Assembly (NCBI GenBank): GCA_028293765.1
Contig: JAQGOG010000089.1
Location: 62,001-126,000 of the forward strand
DNA from: Gammaproteobacteria bacterium
Lineage (GTDB): Bacteria; Pseudomonadota; Gammaproteobacteria; Steroidobacterales; Steroidobacteraceae
DNA length: 64,000 nt
Direction of reading: 5' to 3'
Shown here: one piece after another, positions 35,427 through 44,943 of the stretch
Layout of the letters: each line of letters opens with the position of its first letter
How positions within the stretch are numbered: position 1 is the stretch's first letter
Notes under the pieces: generated by a model
Database searches by the model: none
Told to the model about the DNA's origin: nothing
The model's input: only the letters and a program-made list of their open reading frames with translations
Program-made: the position numbers and the translations under genes

Positions 35427-37472
35427 ATGCAGCAGCTTCAGAGCTTCGCGTCGGGAAAATGGCAGGCGGGAACGCGCAATTTCGTCACGCTGAGGGATGC
35501 GACTACGAATGAGCCCGTCGCCAGCGCCTCCGCCGAGGGTGTCGATTATCGCTCCATGTTGTGGAATGCCCGCAATGTCGGCGGACCTAACCTGCGTGAG
35601 CTGACGTTCCACGAGCGTGCGGCGCTACTCAAGTCGGTCGCCAAGAAGCTGATGGAGTACAAGGACGAGTTCTACGGGTTGTCCTATGCGACGGGCGCCA
35701 CAAAGAACGACTCATGGGTGGATATCGACGGCGGAATCAGCACGCTGTTCGTATACGCCAGCAAGGGCACGCGCGAGCTGCCTAACAGCCGCGTTTACAT
35801 TGATGGCGCTGTCGAAGCCCTTTCGAAAGGCGGCACCTTCGTCGGCCAGCATATATGCCTGCCCCTGGAAGGCGCCGCCGTTCACATCAATGCATTCAAC
35901 TTCCCCGTCTGGGGCATGCTGGAGAAGCTGGCACCAACGCTGTTGGCGGGTGTACCAGCCATCGTGAAGCCCGCGACGTCCACGTCCTATCTCACCGAGC
36001 AGGTCTTCCGCCGCATCGTCGAGTCCGGGATTCTGCCGGATGGCGCGATACAGCTGATCTGCGGCGGTGTCGGCGACCTGTTCGATCACCTGAACTGCCA
36101 GGACGCCGTGTCGTTCACGGGCTCGGCCTCGACGGCGCAGAAACTGCGGCTACACCCGGCCGTCGTAGCCAATGCCGTGCGCTTCACGTCGGAAACGGAC
36201 TCTCTCAACTCATCGATACTGGGTCCCGACGCCGGGCCCGGTACGCCGGAGCTCGACTTGTTCGTCCGCGAAGTGGTGCGCGAGATGACCTCGAAGGCCG
36301 GGCAGAAGTGCACGGCCATCCGCAAGGCGATCGTCCCCGCCGAGCGCGCTTCGGATGTCATAGAAGCATTGCAGGCGGCTCTCGGCAAGATTGCTGTCGG
36401 CGACCCGCGTCTCGAAAGCGTTCGAATGGGTCCTGTCGCCTCTGTGGGCCAGCGCCGCGAGGTGCTGGAGCAACTCGCGAAACTCCAACGCGAGGCGGAG
36501 CTCGTCTACGGCGATCCGAAGAAGCTCGCTCTCGTGGGAGCGGACCCTGACAAGGGGGCTTTCGTGCCGCCCACGTTGCTCTACTGTCGCGACACCAATG
36601 CCGCCGACGCGATTCATTCGGTCGAGGCATTCGGGCCCGTCTGCACTATCGTCCCATACGAAGATCTCGACGGTGCGATCGAACTCGCCCGGCGCGGGGG
36701 GGGAAGTCTTGCGGGGTCGGTGTTTACCGCTGACGACAATGTTGCCGCTCGCCTCGTACTCGGTCTTGCCCCGTTTCACGGACGCATTGTCGTGGTCAAT
36801 CGACAGTGCGCGAAGGAGTCCACCGGACACGGGTCACCGCTGCCGCATCTCGTGCATGGCGGCCCCGGGCGAGCAGGGGGCGGCGAGGAAATGGGTGGAA
36901 TTCGCGGGGTGATGCATTACATGCAGCGCACTGCCGTGCAGGGAACGCCCGACGTGATCGCCGCAGTGACCGGCCGTTGGGTGAAAGGCGCCCGGCAACT
37001 GGATCCCGGCGTGCATCCCTTTCGCAAGCCTTTCGGGGAGCTCGCCATCGGCGACACGTTCACCTCTGGTGAGCGCGAGGTCACTATCGAAGACATCGAG
37101 CGATTCGCCGAGCTTTCCGGCGATAAGTTCTACGCGCACATGGACGAAGCCTCGGCACGCCGCAATCCGCTGTTTGGCGGCCGTGTCGCCCACGGATATT
37201 TTCTCGTGTCCGCTGCAGCGGGCCTCTTCGTAGATCCTCCCTACGGCCCGGTGCTCGCGAACTACGGTCTCGATAGCCTCCGGTTCACCAAGCCGGTCAA
37301 ACCGGGCGACCGTATCAAGGTGCGTATCACTTGTAAGGAAAAGTCCTTCCGTCCGAGCGCTGGCCACGGTGAGGTTCGCTGGGACACCGAAATAACCAAC
37401 CAGGCTGGTGAGACGGTCGCCAGCTACGACGTGTTGACGATAGTCAGCGACAAGGCGATTCCGGACGCTTGA
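35427..37472 (+). CDS. paaZ: Oxepin-CoA hydrolase / 3-oxo-5,6-dehydrosuberyl-CoA semialdehyde dehydrogenase PaaZ
   Basis: 681 residues. The first 520 are an aldehyde dehydrogenase ([38 protein letters not shown] with the nucleophile Cys). The last 150 are a MaoC-like hydratase ([38 protein letters not shown]). It opens the oxepin ring and oxidises the resulting aldehyde. It ends the paa operon here. No paaF, paaH or paaJ follow; the next gene is on the other strand. Confidence 0.96.
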   Translation: MQQLQSFASGKWQAGTRNFVTLRDATTNEPVASASAEGVDYRSMLWNARNVGGPNLRELTFHERAALLKSVAKKLMEYKDEFYGLSYATGATKNDSWVDIDGGISTLFVYASKGTRELPNSRVYIDGAVEALSKGGTFVGQHICLPLEGAAVHINAFNFPVWGMLEKLAPTLLAGVPAIVKPATSTSYLTEQVFRRIVESGILPDGAIQLICGGVGDLFDHLNCQDAVSFTGSASTAQKLRLHPAVVANAVRFTSETDSLNSSILGPDAGPGTPELDLFVREVVREMTSKAGQKCTAIRKAIVPAERASDVIEALQAALGKIAVGDPRLESVRMGPVASVGQRREVLEQLAKLQREAELVYGDPKKLALVGADPDKGAFVPPTLLYCRDTNAADAIHSVEAFGPVCTIVPYEDLDGAIELARRGGGSLAGSVFTADDNVAARLVLGLAPFHGRIVVVNRQCAKESTGHGSPLPHLVHGGPGRAGGGEEMGGIRGVMHYMQRTAVQGTPDVIAAVTGRWVKGARQLDPGVHPFRKPFGELAIGDTFTSGEREVTIEDIERFAELSGDKFYAHMDEASARRNPLFGGRVAHGYFLVSAAAGLFVDPPYGPVLANYGLDSLRFTKPVKPGDRIKVRITCKEKSFRPSAGHGEVRWDTEITNQAGETVASYDVLTIVSDKAIPDA

Positions 37473-37515
37473 GGCCGAGTATGAACCTCACGCGGCAAGT
37501 CGCATGGCCCGGGAA

Positions 37516-38601
37516 CTACATCCGAAAGGCATGACCGCGCGTCGAGACCGCTTTGACCAGCACCCAGACAGCGGTGCCGACGCGGAGGCGCAGTGCCTCG
37601 AGTGCGTTCTGTGTGATGCGCGCGAGCACGATCGCGCCGCCGATGTCGACCTTCACCAGGACGGCCTCGTGCTCGTCATCTGAGACCTCCGCGACAACGC
37701 CCTGAAGTGTGTTCTGCACACTCAGTCCGCGAGGTGATTCCGTGGCGAGAATGATGTCGCGCGCGAGTAGCTGAACGCGGACTCGCGAGCCGACTGCGAC
37801 ATCTCTGAGGCTCACGTACAGGGTGCCATGTCCCACCTGAAGGTCGGCCATCCCGCGCGCCGGGTCGGTCTTCGTGATCACGCCATCGAGTACGGCTCCA
37901 ACGGAGTCGGGTCCGACGATGGCCCGCAGCTCCGGGCGCAGGCTCACTTCGCCCAAGGTCCCCTGGGCGACCACCTTTCCGGACTCCATCAGAACCACAT
38001 GGGTGGCGAGCCGCAGCACTTCATCGAACTGGTGACTCACGTAGACCATCGGAATCGACAGTCGGTCGCGCAGCGCTTCGAGGTAGGGGAGGACCTCTTC
38101 CCGCCGGGCTACATCGAGAGAGGCCAGGGGCTCGTCCAGCAGCAGCAGTCCAGGTTGCGACAGAAGGGCGCGGCCGAGCGACACGCGCTGGCGTTCGCCG
38201 CCCGAGAGTTGATGGGGCCGACGGTCCAGCAACCCCGTGAGGCCGAGCAGGGAGACGACTTCGTCAAAGCTTATCGAGTGGCGTGCCAGCGTGCGCCTCT
38301 GGCCATAGCGAAGGTTGCCCAGGACGCTGAAATGGGGAAACAGCCGCGGATCCTGGAACACGTAGCCAATGCGGCGCTTCTCCACTGGGATGGCGGTTCC
38401 CGAGCGTGTGTCCGTCAGCACGGAATCGTTGAGTCGGACACTGCCCTCGTCCGGTGTCAGCAGGCCCGAGATGAGGTTGACCAGCGTCGTCTTGCCGCAG
38501 CCCGAGCGGCCGAACAGGGCCACGATGCCCGGTGTGGGAGCGTCGAACTCGGCCCGTAAGGTGAAGCCATCCCGCCGCTTGAGAACCGAGACGCGCAGCA
38601 T
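37516..38601 (-). CDS. modC: Molybdate ABC transporter ATP-binding protein
   Basis: 361 residues. Walker A is FGRSGCGKTTLVNL, the signature is LSGGERQRVSLGRAL, and Walker B is LLLLDEPLASLD. The C-terminal 100 or so residues form a TOBE/Mop domain (SVQNTLQGVVAEV, VGTAVWVLVKAVS) that senses molybdate. It powers uptake of molybdate together with the permease ModB encoded 1 bp upstream. No modA binding-protein gene is in the window. Confidence 0.95.
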   Translation of the reverse strand: MLRVSVLKRRDGFTLRAEFDAPTPGIVALFGRSGCGKTTLVNLISGLLTPDEGSVRLNDSVLTDTRSGTAIPVEKRRIGYVFQDPRLFPHFSVLGNLRYGQRRTLARHSISFDEVVSLLGLTGLLDRRPHQLSGGERQRVSLGRALLSQPGLLLLDEPLASLDVARREEVLPYLEALRDRLSIPMVYVSHQFDEVLRLATHVVLMESGKVVAQGTLGEVSLRPELRAIVGPDSVGAVLDGVITKTDPARGMADLQVGHGTLYVSLRDVAVGSRVRVQLLARDIILATESPRGLSVQNTLQGVVAEVSDDEHEAVLVKVDIGGAIVLARITQNALEALRLRVGTAVWVLVKAVSTRGHAFRM

Positions 38602-38602
38602 T

Positions 38603-39298
38603 CTAACGACCCAGGAAGCGCCGCATGCGGCGTGCCAGCAGCTCGGCTGCCAACAGACCGCTCAGCCCCAACACCAACGACAGAATCGCAAGCCTCAGGG
38701 CGACAGCCTCACCGCCGGGCGATTGAATTGCCGTATACAGAGCAAGCGGCAGCGTGCGGGTGACTCCCGGAATGTTGGATGTGAAGGTAATCACCGCTCC
38801 GAATTCGCCGAGTCCCGCGGCGAACGCGGTGACCGCGCCGGCCAGAATCCCGGGCAGCATGAGGGGCAGCGTGATTGTGAAAAATCGATCCCAGGGTCCA
38901 GCCCCCAGCGTGCGTGCCGCCGCCTCCAGCCCGACATCGACGTTTTCCAAGGCAATCCGGATAGCTCGCACCATCAGCGGAAACGTCATCACAGCGGTCG
39001 CTAGTGCGGCTCCAGCGGTCGTAAACGCGAGCTGGATACCGAGACGGTCACGCAACCAGCCTCCTACCGCTCCGTTAATGCCGAACACGATGAGCAGCAC
39101 ATATCCCACCGCTACGGGCGGCAGCACTAGCGGCAGGTGAACGAAAGCGTCCAGAACGGAGCGACCCGGGAACCGGGCCCGCGTCAGAAGCCACGCCGCC
39201 AGCACGGCCAGCGGGAGGCTGAACCCCACGCTCCGTGCGGCCACCTCGAGACTCAGGCGCAATGCATCGACCTCCGCGGGGGTGGGAAAGTCGTTCAT
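38603..39298 (-). CDS. modB: Molybdate ABC transporter permease
   Basis: 231 residues with five or six hydrophobic helices. The EAA-loop motif is ENVDVGLEAAARTLGAGPWDRFFTITLPLMLPGILAG in parts, and FGAVITFTSNIPGVTRTLPLALY is typical of ModB. It is followed by modC with a one-base gap. The expected upstream modA is absent; the region before it runs into the divergent hsp20 promoter. Its substrate is inferred from ModC and ModB family features. Confidence 0.93.
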   Translation of the reverse strand: MNDFPTPAEVDALRLSLEVAARSVGFSLPLAVLAAWLLTRARFPGRSVLDAFVHLPLVLPPVAVGYVLLIVFGINGAVGGWLRDRLGIQLAFTTAGAALATAVMTFPLMVRAIRIALENVDVGLEAAARTLGAGPWDRFFTITLPLMLPGILAGAVTAFAAGLGEFGAVITFTSNIPGVTRTLPLALYTAIQSPGGEAVALRLAILSLVLGLSGLLAAELLARRMRRFLGR

Positions 39299-39446
39299 GA
39301 GTGCGGGGTGGGGAACGGCAGAGCCTTCTTATTTATGCAGCGGGCGGACTTTCGCACGCCGGCCGCCCGGCCGGCCAGAGCCATTGTCGCGAAACGGCCC
39401 GGAGCCAACTAGGGGATGGTCAATCGCGCTCCTGGGCTTGACTTCC

Positions 39447-39474
39447 CTTGACTCCCGTCGGTTCGCCCGCATGT
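39447..39474 (+). promoter_or_regulatory. Sigma-32-type heat-shock promoter before hsp20-lon
   Basis: CTTGACT, a 12-base spacer and CCCGCATGT match the heat-shock consensus (CTTGAAA, N11-16, CCCCATNT) well. The site ends about 57 bp before the hsp20 start. A second CTTGACT lies 13 bp upstream. hsp20 and lon are both typical heat-shock genes. Confidence 0.6.
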
Positions 39475-39531
39475 CGGAGGCACGCCCCTTGCGATGACCG
39501 CGGGGGTAAGGCGACAAACGCCGGAGAATGA

Positions 39532-39957
39532 ATGAGTACCGAGCGACATTACGGCTGGATGTGGATCCAGGCGTGCGAGGTTCTGGACCACGCGGAGCGG
39601 CTGCAGCGGCAATTCCTGCGCTACACGGGCCCGGGCGTGGACGCGGCTGTGTGGGAGCCACCGGTCGACATACACGAGACGAGCGACGGGCTGTCGCTGC
39701 TCTTCGCCTTGCCGGGCGTTGCGCTGGAAGATATCGAGCTCACGCTCGAACCGAATGCCCTGACCGTAAGTGCGATGCGTCCCCTGATGCTTACCAACCG
39801 TGACTCTGTCATCAGGCGCCTCGAAATACCTCATGGGCGTTTCTTGCGGCGAATCGCCCTCAAGGGCGCGCGCATGCAAGTTGCAGATACCCGTTACGTG
39901 AATGGCTGTCTGGAAGTGCGGCTGACATGGGCCGCTGCGCAGCGAGCACGCGAGTAA
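39532..39957 (+). CDS. Hsp20/alpha-crystallin small heat-shock protein
   Basis: 141 residues. The central crystallin domain starts at PPVDIHETSDGLSLLFALPG (about residues 42-61) and ends with the A-x-x-x-n-G-x-L-like strand YVNGCLEVRLTW. The N-terminal arm is Trp- and Leu-rich. It acts as a holdase on unfolding proteins. It is followed after 4 bp by lon and preceded by a sigma-32-like promoter, so holdase and protease are co-produced under stress. Confidence 0.9.
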   Translation: MSTERHYGWMWIQACEVLDHAERLQRQFLRYTGPGVDAAVWEPPVDIHETSDGLSLLFALPGVALEDIELTLEPNALTVSAMRPLMLTNRDSVIRRLEIPHGRFLRRIALKGARMQVADTRYVNGCLEVRLTWAAAQRARE

Positions 39958-39961
39958 GACT

Positions 39962-42394
39962 ATGGACGAAACTGACAAAATGCCTTCGACGCCCCACATT
40001 GAACTACCCGCAGACGCGGTTCCGATAGTTGCGATGCGCAACCTGGTGCTGTTCCCGGGCATCGTGTTGCCCGTGACGCTGGGACGCGAGGAAAGCATCG
40101 CGGCTGCGCAGGAAGCGGTGCGCAGTGGCCGCAAGATAGGCCTGCTCCTTCAGAAAGATCCGAGTGTGGAAAAGCCGTCAGCAACGGATCTTTACGAAAT
40201 CGGCGTGCTCGCCTCGGTCGTCCGTTACGTGACGGGGCCCGATGGCACTCATCACCTGGTGTGTCAGGGTGAGAGCCGCTTTCGCCTGCTGCAAGTAGTG
40301 CGGGAAACACCTTTCCTGGCCGCGCGTATCGAGCCCATCGCGGACGCCGACAGCACGGGCTCTGAGGTTGAGGCTCGTCTGGACGTCCTCAAACAGCGCG
40401 CCATCGAAGCACTGTCACTGTTACCGCAGGTTCCCACCGACCTGGCGCGCACCGTGCAGGCGATCGAGTCCCCAGGACAGCTTGCCGATCTCATCGTGAG
40501 CTTCATGGACGTGAAGCCCAGCGAGAAGCAGGAGATGCTCGAGACGATCGACCTGAAGGAACGCCTCGACAAGGTTCTGAGGCTGCTGGCGCATCGGGTG
40601 GAGGTGTTGAAGATCACCCGCGACATCAGCCAGCAGACGCAGACCGCCCTGGGCGAGCGTCAGCGGGAAGCGGTGCTGCGTGAGCAGCTGCATCAGCTGC
40701 AGAAGCAGTTGGGCGAATCGGATAGCTCCGAGAGCGATACGGCGGAGCTCGAGAAGGCCATCGTCGCGGCCGGGATGCCTGCGGAAGTGGAGGAGCACGC
40801 CCGTAAAGAGCTCAAGCGGCTACAGCGCATGAACGAGGCGAGCCCTGAGTACGGCATGACGCGCACGTATCTAGACTGGCTCGTCGCGCTCCCGTGGAGC
40901 AAAGTCGACGTCGAGGACATCGACATCGAACGCGCGCGGCGTGTCCTGGATGAGGATCACTACGGTGTTGACAAGGTCAAGCGCCGGATCCTCGAGTTCC
41001 TCGCCGTGCGCAAGCTGAATCCGGAAGGACGCAGCCCGATTCTGTGCTTCGTGGGCCCACCCGGCGTGGGCAAGACCTCGCTGGGGCAGAGTATCGCGCG
41101 GGCGCTTGGGTTGAAGTTCGTGCGAGCCAGCCTGGGTGGCGTGCATGACGAGGCGGAAATTCGTGGCCATCGACGCACCTACATCGGTGCGCTGCCCGGC
41201 AACATCATCCAGAGCCTGCGCAAGGCCGGTACACGCAACCCCGTGTTCATGCTGGACGAGATCGACAAGCTGAGCGCCAGCCACCAGGGCGACCCGTCGT
41301 CGGCGCTGCTGGAGGTGCTCGACCCGGAACAGAACGGCACGTTCCGCGACAACTACATCGCGCAGCCGTTCGATCTGAGCCGGGTGCTGTTCGTCGCGAC
41401 GGCGAACCAGCTCGATACGATTCCCGGGCCGCTGCGTGACCGTATGGAGATCATTCAGCTCACAGGCTACACGCAGGAGGAAAAACTGCAGATCGCAAAG
41501 CGCTACCTCGTGCAGCGCCAGCTCAAGGCCAACGGCCTCACCGCCGAGCAGGTCACGATTACGGACGAGGCCTTGAGCCGCGTCATCAGTGACTACACCC
41601 GTGAGTCGGGCGTCCGCAATCTCGAGCGCGAGATCGGTGGTCTGCTCAGATACGCAGCCATGCGCATCGCTGAAGGAAAGGAAACAACCGTTCGCTTCGA
41701 CGCGGATGACGTGCCCACGGTTCTCGGGCCGACGCGATTTGAGAACGAGGTGGCACAGCGTACGGCGGTGCCTGGCGTGGCAACCGGTCTCGCGTGGACA
41801 CCGGTGGGCGGCGATATCCTGTTCATCGAATCGGCACGGACCCCGGGTTCCGGAAAGGTGATTCTTACGGGGCAACTGGGCGATGTGATGAAGGAGAGTG
41901 CGCAGACCGCGCTCAGTCTCGTGAAGTCGCAGACGACGGAGCTCGGCATCGATCCGAAACTCTTCGACAACAGCGATATTCACGTGCACGTCCCCGCGGG
42001 AGCGATTCCTAAGGACGGACCTAGCGCAGGCGTTGCGATGTTCATCTCGCTTGCCTCTCTGCTCAAGGGTAAGTCAGTCCGTCCGGACGTGGCCATGACG
42101 GGCGAGATCAGCCTGCGCGGACTCGTGCTGCCGGTCGGTGGCATCAAGGAAAAGACGATCGCCGCGGCCCGCGCGGGGATCCGGAAAGTCATTCTGCCCG
42201 CGCGCAACCGGCGCGACCTGGAAGACATTCCTCAGAGTACGCGCTCGCTACTCGAGTTCGTATGGGTCGACCGTGTGTCGGAGGCGCTGGAGGTGGCGCT
42301 AGGAGAGCCCGCGGCCCAGGGCGCGTCTGACACTGAAAAGTCGCTGCGGCCGAAGACCAGCAAAAGCGATCAGGCGGCGAAATCTGCCGCCTGA
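39962..42394 (+). CDS. lon: ATP-dependent endopeptidase La (Lon)
   Basis: 810 residues. N-terminal substrate-binding LonN domain (VPIVAMRNLVLFPGIVLPV), coiled-coil region, AAA+ module with GPPGVGKTSLGQ and VFMLDEIDKLSAS, and the protease domain with catalytic Ser in PKDGPSAGVAM and Lys in GGIKEKTIAAARAG. It degrades misfolded and regulatory proteins. Genome copies of Lon often sit after clpX; this one follows hsp20, so it may be a second, heat-shock-linked Lon. The C-terminal tail is Lys/Ser-rich. Confidence 0.96.
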   Translation: MDETDKMPSTPHIELPADAVPIVAMRNLVLFPGIVLPVTLGREESIAAAQEAVRSGRKIGLLLQKDPSVEKPSATDLYEIGVLASVVRYVTGPDGTHHLVCQGESRFRLLQVVRETPFLAARIEPIADADSTGSEVEARLDVLKQRAIEALSLLPQVPTDLARTVQAIESPGQLADLIVSFMDVKPSEKQEMLETIDLKERLDKVLRLLAHRVEVLKITRDISQQTQTALGERQREAVLREQLHQLQKQLGESDSSESDTAELEKAIVAAGMPAEVEEHARKELKRLQRMNEASPEYGMTRTYLDWLVALPWSKVDVEDIDIERARRVLDEDHYGVDKVKRRILEFLAVRKLNPEGRSPILCFVGPPGVGKTSLGQSIARALGLKFVRASLGGVHDEAEIRGHRRTYIGALPGNIIQSLRKAGTRNPVFMLDEIDKLSASHQGDPSSALLEVLDPEQNGTFRDNYIAQPFDLSRVLFVATANQLDTIPGPLRDRMEIIQLTGYTQEEKLQIAKRYLVQRQLKANGLTAEQVTITDEALSRVISDYTRESGVRNLEREIGGLLRYAAMRIAEGKETTVRFDADDVPTVLGPTRFENEVAQRTAVPGVATGLAWTPVGGDILFIESARTPGSGKVILTGQLGDVMKESAQTALSLVKSQTTELGIDPKLFDNSDIHVHVPAGAIPKDGPSAGVAMFISLASLLKGKSVRPDVAMTGEISLRGLVLPVGGIKEKTIAAARAGIRKVILPARNRRDLEDIPQSTRSLLEFVWVDRVSEALEVALGEPAAQGASDTEKSLRPKTSKSDQAAKSAA

Positions 42395-42414
42395 CCACCG
42401 CGGCGCCTGCGGCG

Positions 42415-42439
42415 CCCTGAAGGCAAACGGCCTTCAGGG
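42415..42439. terminator. Hairpin between convergent lon and cysK
   Basis: CCCTGAAGGC and GCCTTCAGGG pair over 10 bp around AAACG. It lies about 20 bp after the lon stop and about 20 bp after the cysK stop, so it could serve both directions, though a T-run is absent. Confidence 0.5.
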
Positions 42440-42458
42440 GCGTGTCTCTCCCCTGCCA

Positions 42459-43493
42459 TCACGCCGCGACTATGACCTTCTCGAGCGTGATCGGCGGTCG
42501 CGAAGGCAGGGAGCTCGCATGGGCCGCAAGCCCCTTTTGCTCCAGCCATTCTCGATTGAACAGGCGCGACTGATACTTCGCTCCGCCGTCGCACAGAACG
42601 GTGACGATCGTGTGGCCTCGGCCCAGTTCGAGCGCGACACGTACGGCAGCGGCGACGTTGATGCCGCTGGTGCTGCCGAGAAATAGACCTTCCTCACGCA
42701 ACAGCCGGTAGACGAAGCGCACCGTGTCGGAATCCTCGACATGCAGAGCATCGTCGATAGGCGCGTCCTTGAGATTTGCGGTCACGCGGCCGATGCCGAT
42801 GCCCTCCGTGATCGAGCCCGAGCCGGTCGCTTTGAGCGCTCCGCCGCGAACGTACTCGTAGAGGCTGCTGCCGGGCGGGTCGGCGAGCACACAACGGATC
42901 GCACGCCGACGCGACTTCAGATATTCCGCCACGCCCGCGAACGTACCGCCGGTGCCGCTCGCGGCGACGAACGCATCGATGCGGCCATTCGTCTGTGTCC
43001 AGATCTCAGGGCCGGTGGTCTGCAGGTGCGCCAGCCGATTCTCCACGTTATCGAACTGATTCGACCAGATGGCGTTAGGCAGAGATGCCGCCAGTCGTTG
43101 TGCGACTTTCTGATATTGATTCGGGTTGCTGTACGGAACGGTGGGTACCTTGTGCACCTCCGCGCCGAGCGTTTCCAGCAGACGATATTTCTCCGGCGCC
43201 TGGTTGTCCGGCATCACGATCACGCACCGATAGCCGCGTGCGTTACAGACATGTGCAAGTCCGATTCCAGTGTTACCCGCCGTGCCTTCGACGACCGTCC
43301 CACGCGGCGTCAGCTGCCCGCGACGTTCGGCGGCGGCAACGATGGCGCGCGCCGCACGGTCTTTTACCGAGCCGCCGGGATTCATGAACTCGGCTTTGCC
43401 GAGGATCTCGCAGCCCGTCTCCTCGCTGACACCCCGGAGCCTTATGAGGGGCGTATTGCCGACCGAGCCGGCGAATCCGTCAGAGATACTCAT
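42459..43493 (-). CDS. cysK: Cysteine synthase, PLP-dependent
   Basis: 344 residues. The PLP lysine is in NPGGSVKDRAAR, the substrate loop is EGTAGNTGIGLA, and ASGTGGTFAG binds the phosphate of PLP. This EGTAGNTG variant marks a subgroup of CysK-like enzymes somewhat longer than E. coli CysK. It makes cysteine from O-acetylserine and sulfide; use of another activated serine is possible. Its ATG overlaps the stop of cysG (ATGA), so it is the last gene of a cysH-cysG-cysK operon. Confidence 0.92.
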   Translation of the reverse strand: MSISDGFAGSVGNTPLIRLRGVSEETGCEILGKAEFMNPGGSVKDRAARAIVAAAERRGQLTPRGTVVEGTAGNTGIGLAHVCNARGYRCVIVMPDNQAPEKYRLLETLGAEVHKVPTVPYSNPNQYQKVAQRLAASLPNAIWSNQFDNVENRLAHLQTTGPEIWTQTNGRIDAFVAASGTGGTFAGVAEYLKSRRRAIRCVLADPPGSSLYEYVRGGALKATGSGSITEGIGIGRVTANLKDAPIDDALHVEDSDTVRFVYRLLREEGLFLGSTSGINVAAAVRVALELGRGHTIVTVLCDGGAKYQSRLFNREWLEQKGLAAHASSLPSRPPITLEKVIVAA

Positions 43494-44926
43494 ACGAAGG
43501 CACCGTGTGACATTGATCCGTCCTTGCGAGCGTCGGTGGTAAAGAGTGCATCGGTAGAGGCGAATGCCGTTACTTCCCCAACTATCAACAAAGCAGGGGC
43601 GGTTACGTTCGCCTTACGGGCGATCTCGGCGATCGTTTCGAGCGTTCCGCGCAAAGTCCGCTGCTCCGGGTGAGTGGCGCGCTCGACGATCGCAGCTGGA
43701 TGAGCGGCTGGTGCTCCGGCCTCACGAAGCTTCGCGACGATGCGGTCAAGGTGCGACACGCCCATGTAGAAAACAACCGTCTGCCGTGGTCCCGCTAGTG
43801 CGCGCCAGTCGAGCGAGTCACCCTCGAGCACGTGGCCGGCCACGAACGTCACGCTTTGCGCGAGTCGCCGGTGTGTGAGCGGTATTCCTGCATACGACGC
43901 AGCACCAAGCGCCGCCGTAATGCCCGGGACGCTGATGTAGGGAATACCGTGCCTCGTCAACACTTCGATCTCTTCGCCGCCGCGGCCGAAGACGAACGGA
44001 TCTCCGCCTTTGAGGCGGGCCACGCGCAGACCCTTGCGAGCGTAGTACACGAGCAACTCGTGAATGCGATCCTGGACCGTGTGATTGCCGGCCTCTTTAC
44101 CAACAAAAACACGCTCAGCATCGCGACGCGACCGGTCCAGAACTGCATCGGGGACGAGCCGGTCGTACAGAACCACATCAGCCTGCTGCAGCAGCTGGAG
44201 CGCGCGCAGCGTAAGCAAATCCGGATCACCAGGACCCGCACCGATCAGATAGACCTCGCCAAGCCCATTTCCGCCCGTGGCGGGCGAGGTGGTCAGGTGC
44301 GACGTTCGCAACTCGCTCTCGAATGCCTTCTCAGCGCCAGCCGCGTCGCCCGCCAATACGCGCGTGCCGACGATGCCACCGACGATGCGCTCCCAAAACG
44401 GACGGCGCGCGGCGATGCCCAGCGCGCGCTGTACAGCCTTACGTCGTTCGCCCATGAAGCGGGCGAGGGCGCCGAGCTTTTCAGGAAGGATGGCCTCGAT
44501 TTGCTCCCGCACGCGACGGGCGAGCACAGGCGACTCTCCGCCAGAGCTCACCGCGACGATGATCGGCGAACGATCGACTATCGCGGGAAAGATGAATGTC
44601 GACAGAGCAGGGTCGTCGACGACGTTGACAGGGATTCGCCGCGCCCGAGAAGCGGCGGATACGGCGGCGTTTACGTCGTGATCATTCGTTGCGGCGATGA
44701 CAATGACGGCGTCGTCTAAATGCGCCGGCTCGAATTTCGCGGGAATGTGCCGCAGCTCGCCCCTCTCTGCGAGCTCATGCAGCTCTTCGCGCAGCTCTGG
44801 CGCAATGACGGTGACGTGCGACCCGCTTCTCAACAGCAGGTTCACTTTGCGAACCGCCACCCGCCCGCCGCCCACGATGACGGCAGGCTGCGAGCGCACT
44901 TGCAAAAATAGCGGCAGATAATCCAT
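43490..44926 (-). CDS. cysG: Siroheme synthase (multifunctional)
   Basis: 478 residues from ATG 44926 (MDYLPLFLQVRSQPAVIVGG). The N-terminal half is the NAD-dependent dehydrogenase/ferrochelatase (VGGGRVAVRKVNLLL), and the C-terminal half is uroporphyrinogen-III methyltransferase (LIGAGPGDPDLLTLRAL, RLKGGDPFVFGRGGEE). It makes siroheme, the cofactor of the sulfite reductase encoded at 47.4-49 kb. Its stop overlaps cysK and its start is 17 bp after the end of cysH. Confidence 0.96.
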   Translation of the reverse strand: MDYLPLFLQVRSQPAVIVGGGRVAVRKVNLLLRSGSHVTVIAPELREELHELAERGELRHIPAKFEPAHLDDAVIVIAATNDHDVNAAVSAASRARRIPVNVVDDPALSTFIFPAIVDRSPIIVAVSSGGESPVLARRVREQIEAILPEKLGALARFMGERRKAVQRALGIAARRPFWERIVGGIVGTRVLAGDAAGAEKAFESELRTSHLTTSPATGGNGLGEVYLIGAGPGDPDLLTLRALQLLQQADVVLYDRLVPDAVLDRSRRDAERVFVGKEAGNHTVQDRIHELLVYYARKGLRVARLKGGDPFVFGRGGEEIEVLTRHGIPYISVPGITAALGAASYAGIPLTHRRLAQSVTFVAGHVLEGDSLDWRALAGPRQTVVFYMGVSHLDRIVAKLREAGAPAAHPAAIVERATHPEQRTLRGTLETIAEIARKANVTAPALLIVGEVTAFASTDALFTTDARKDGSMSHGAFV

Positions 44927-44943
44927 GCGCGCCCATCCGTATT

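Noticed and set aside
40871-41989. A 372-residue minus-strand ORF
   Set aside because: It is a shadow of lon, whose ATPase and protease motifs are intact in the plus frame.
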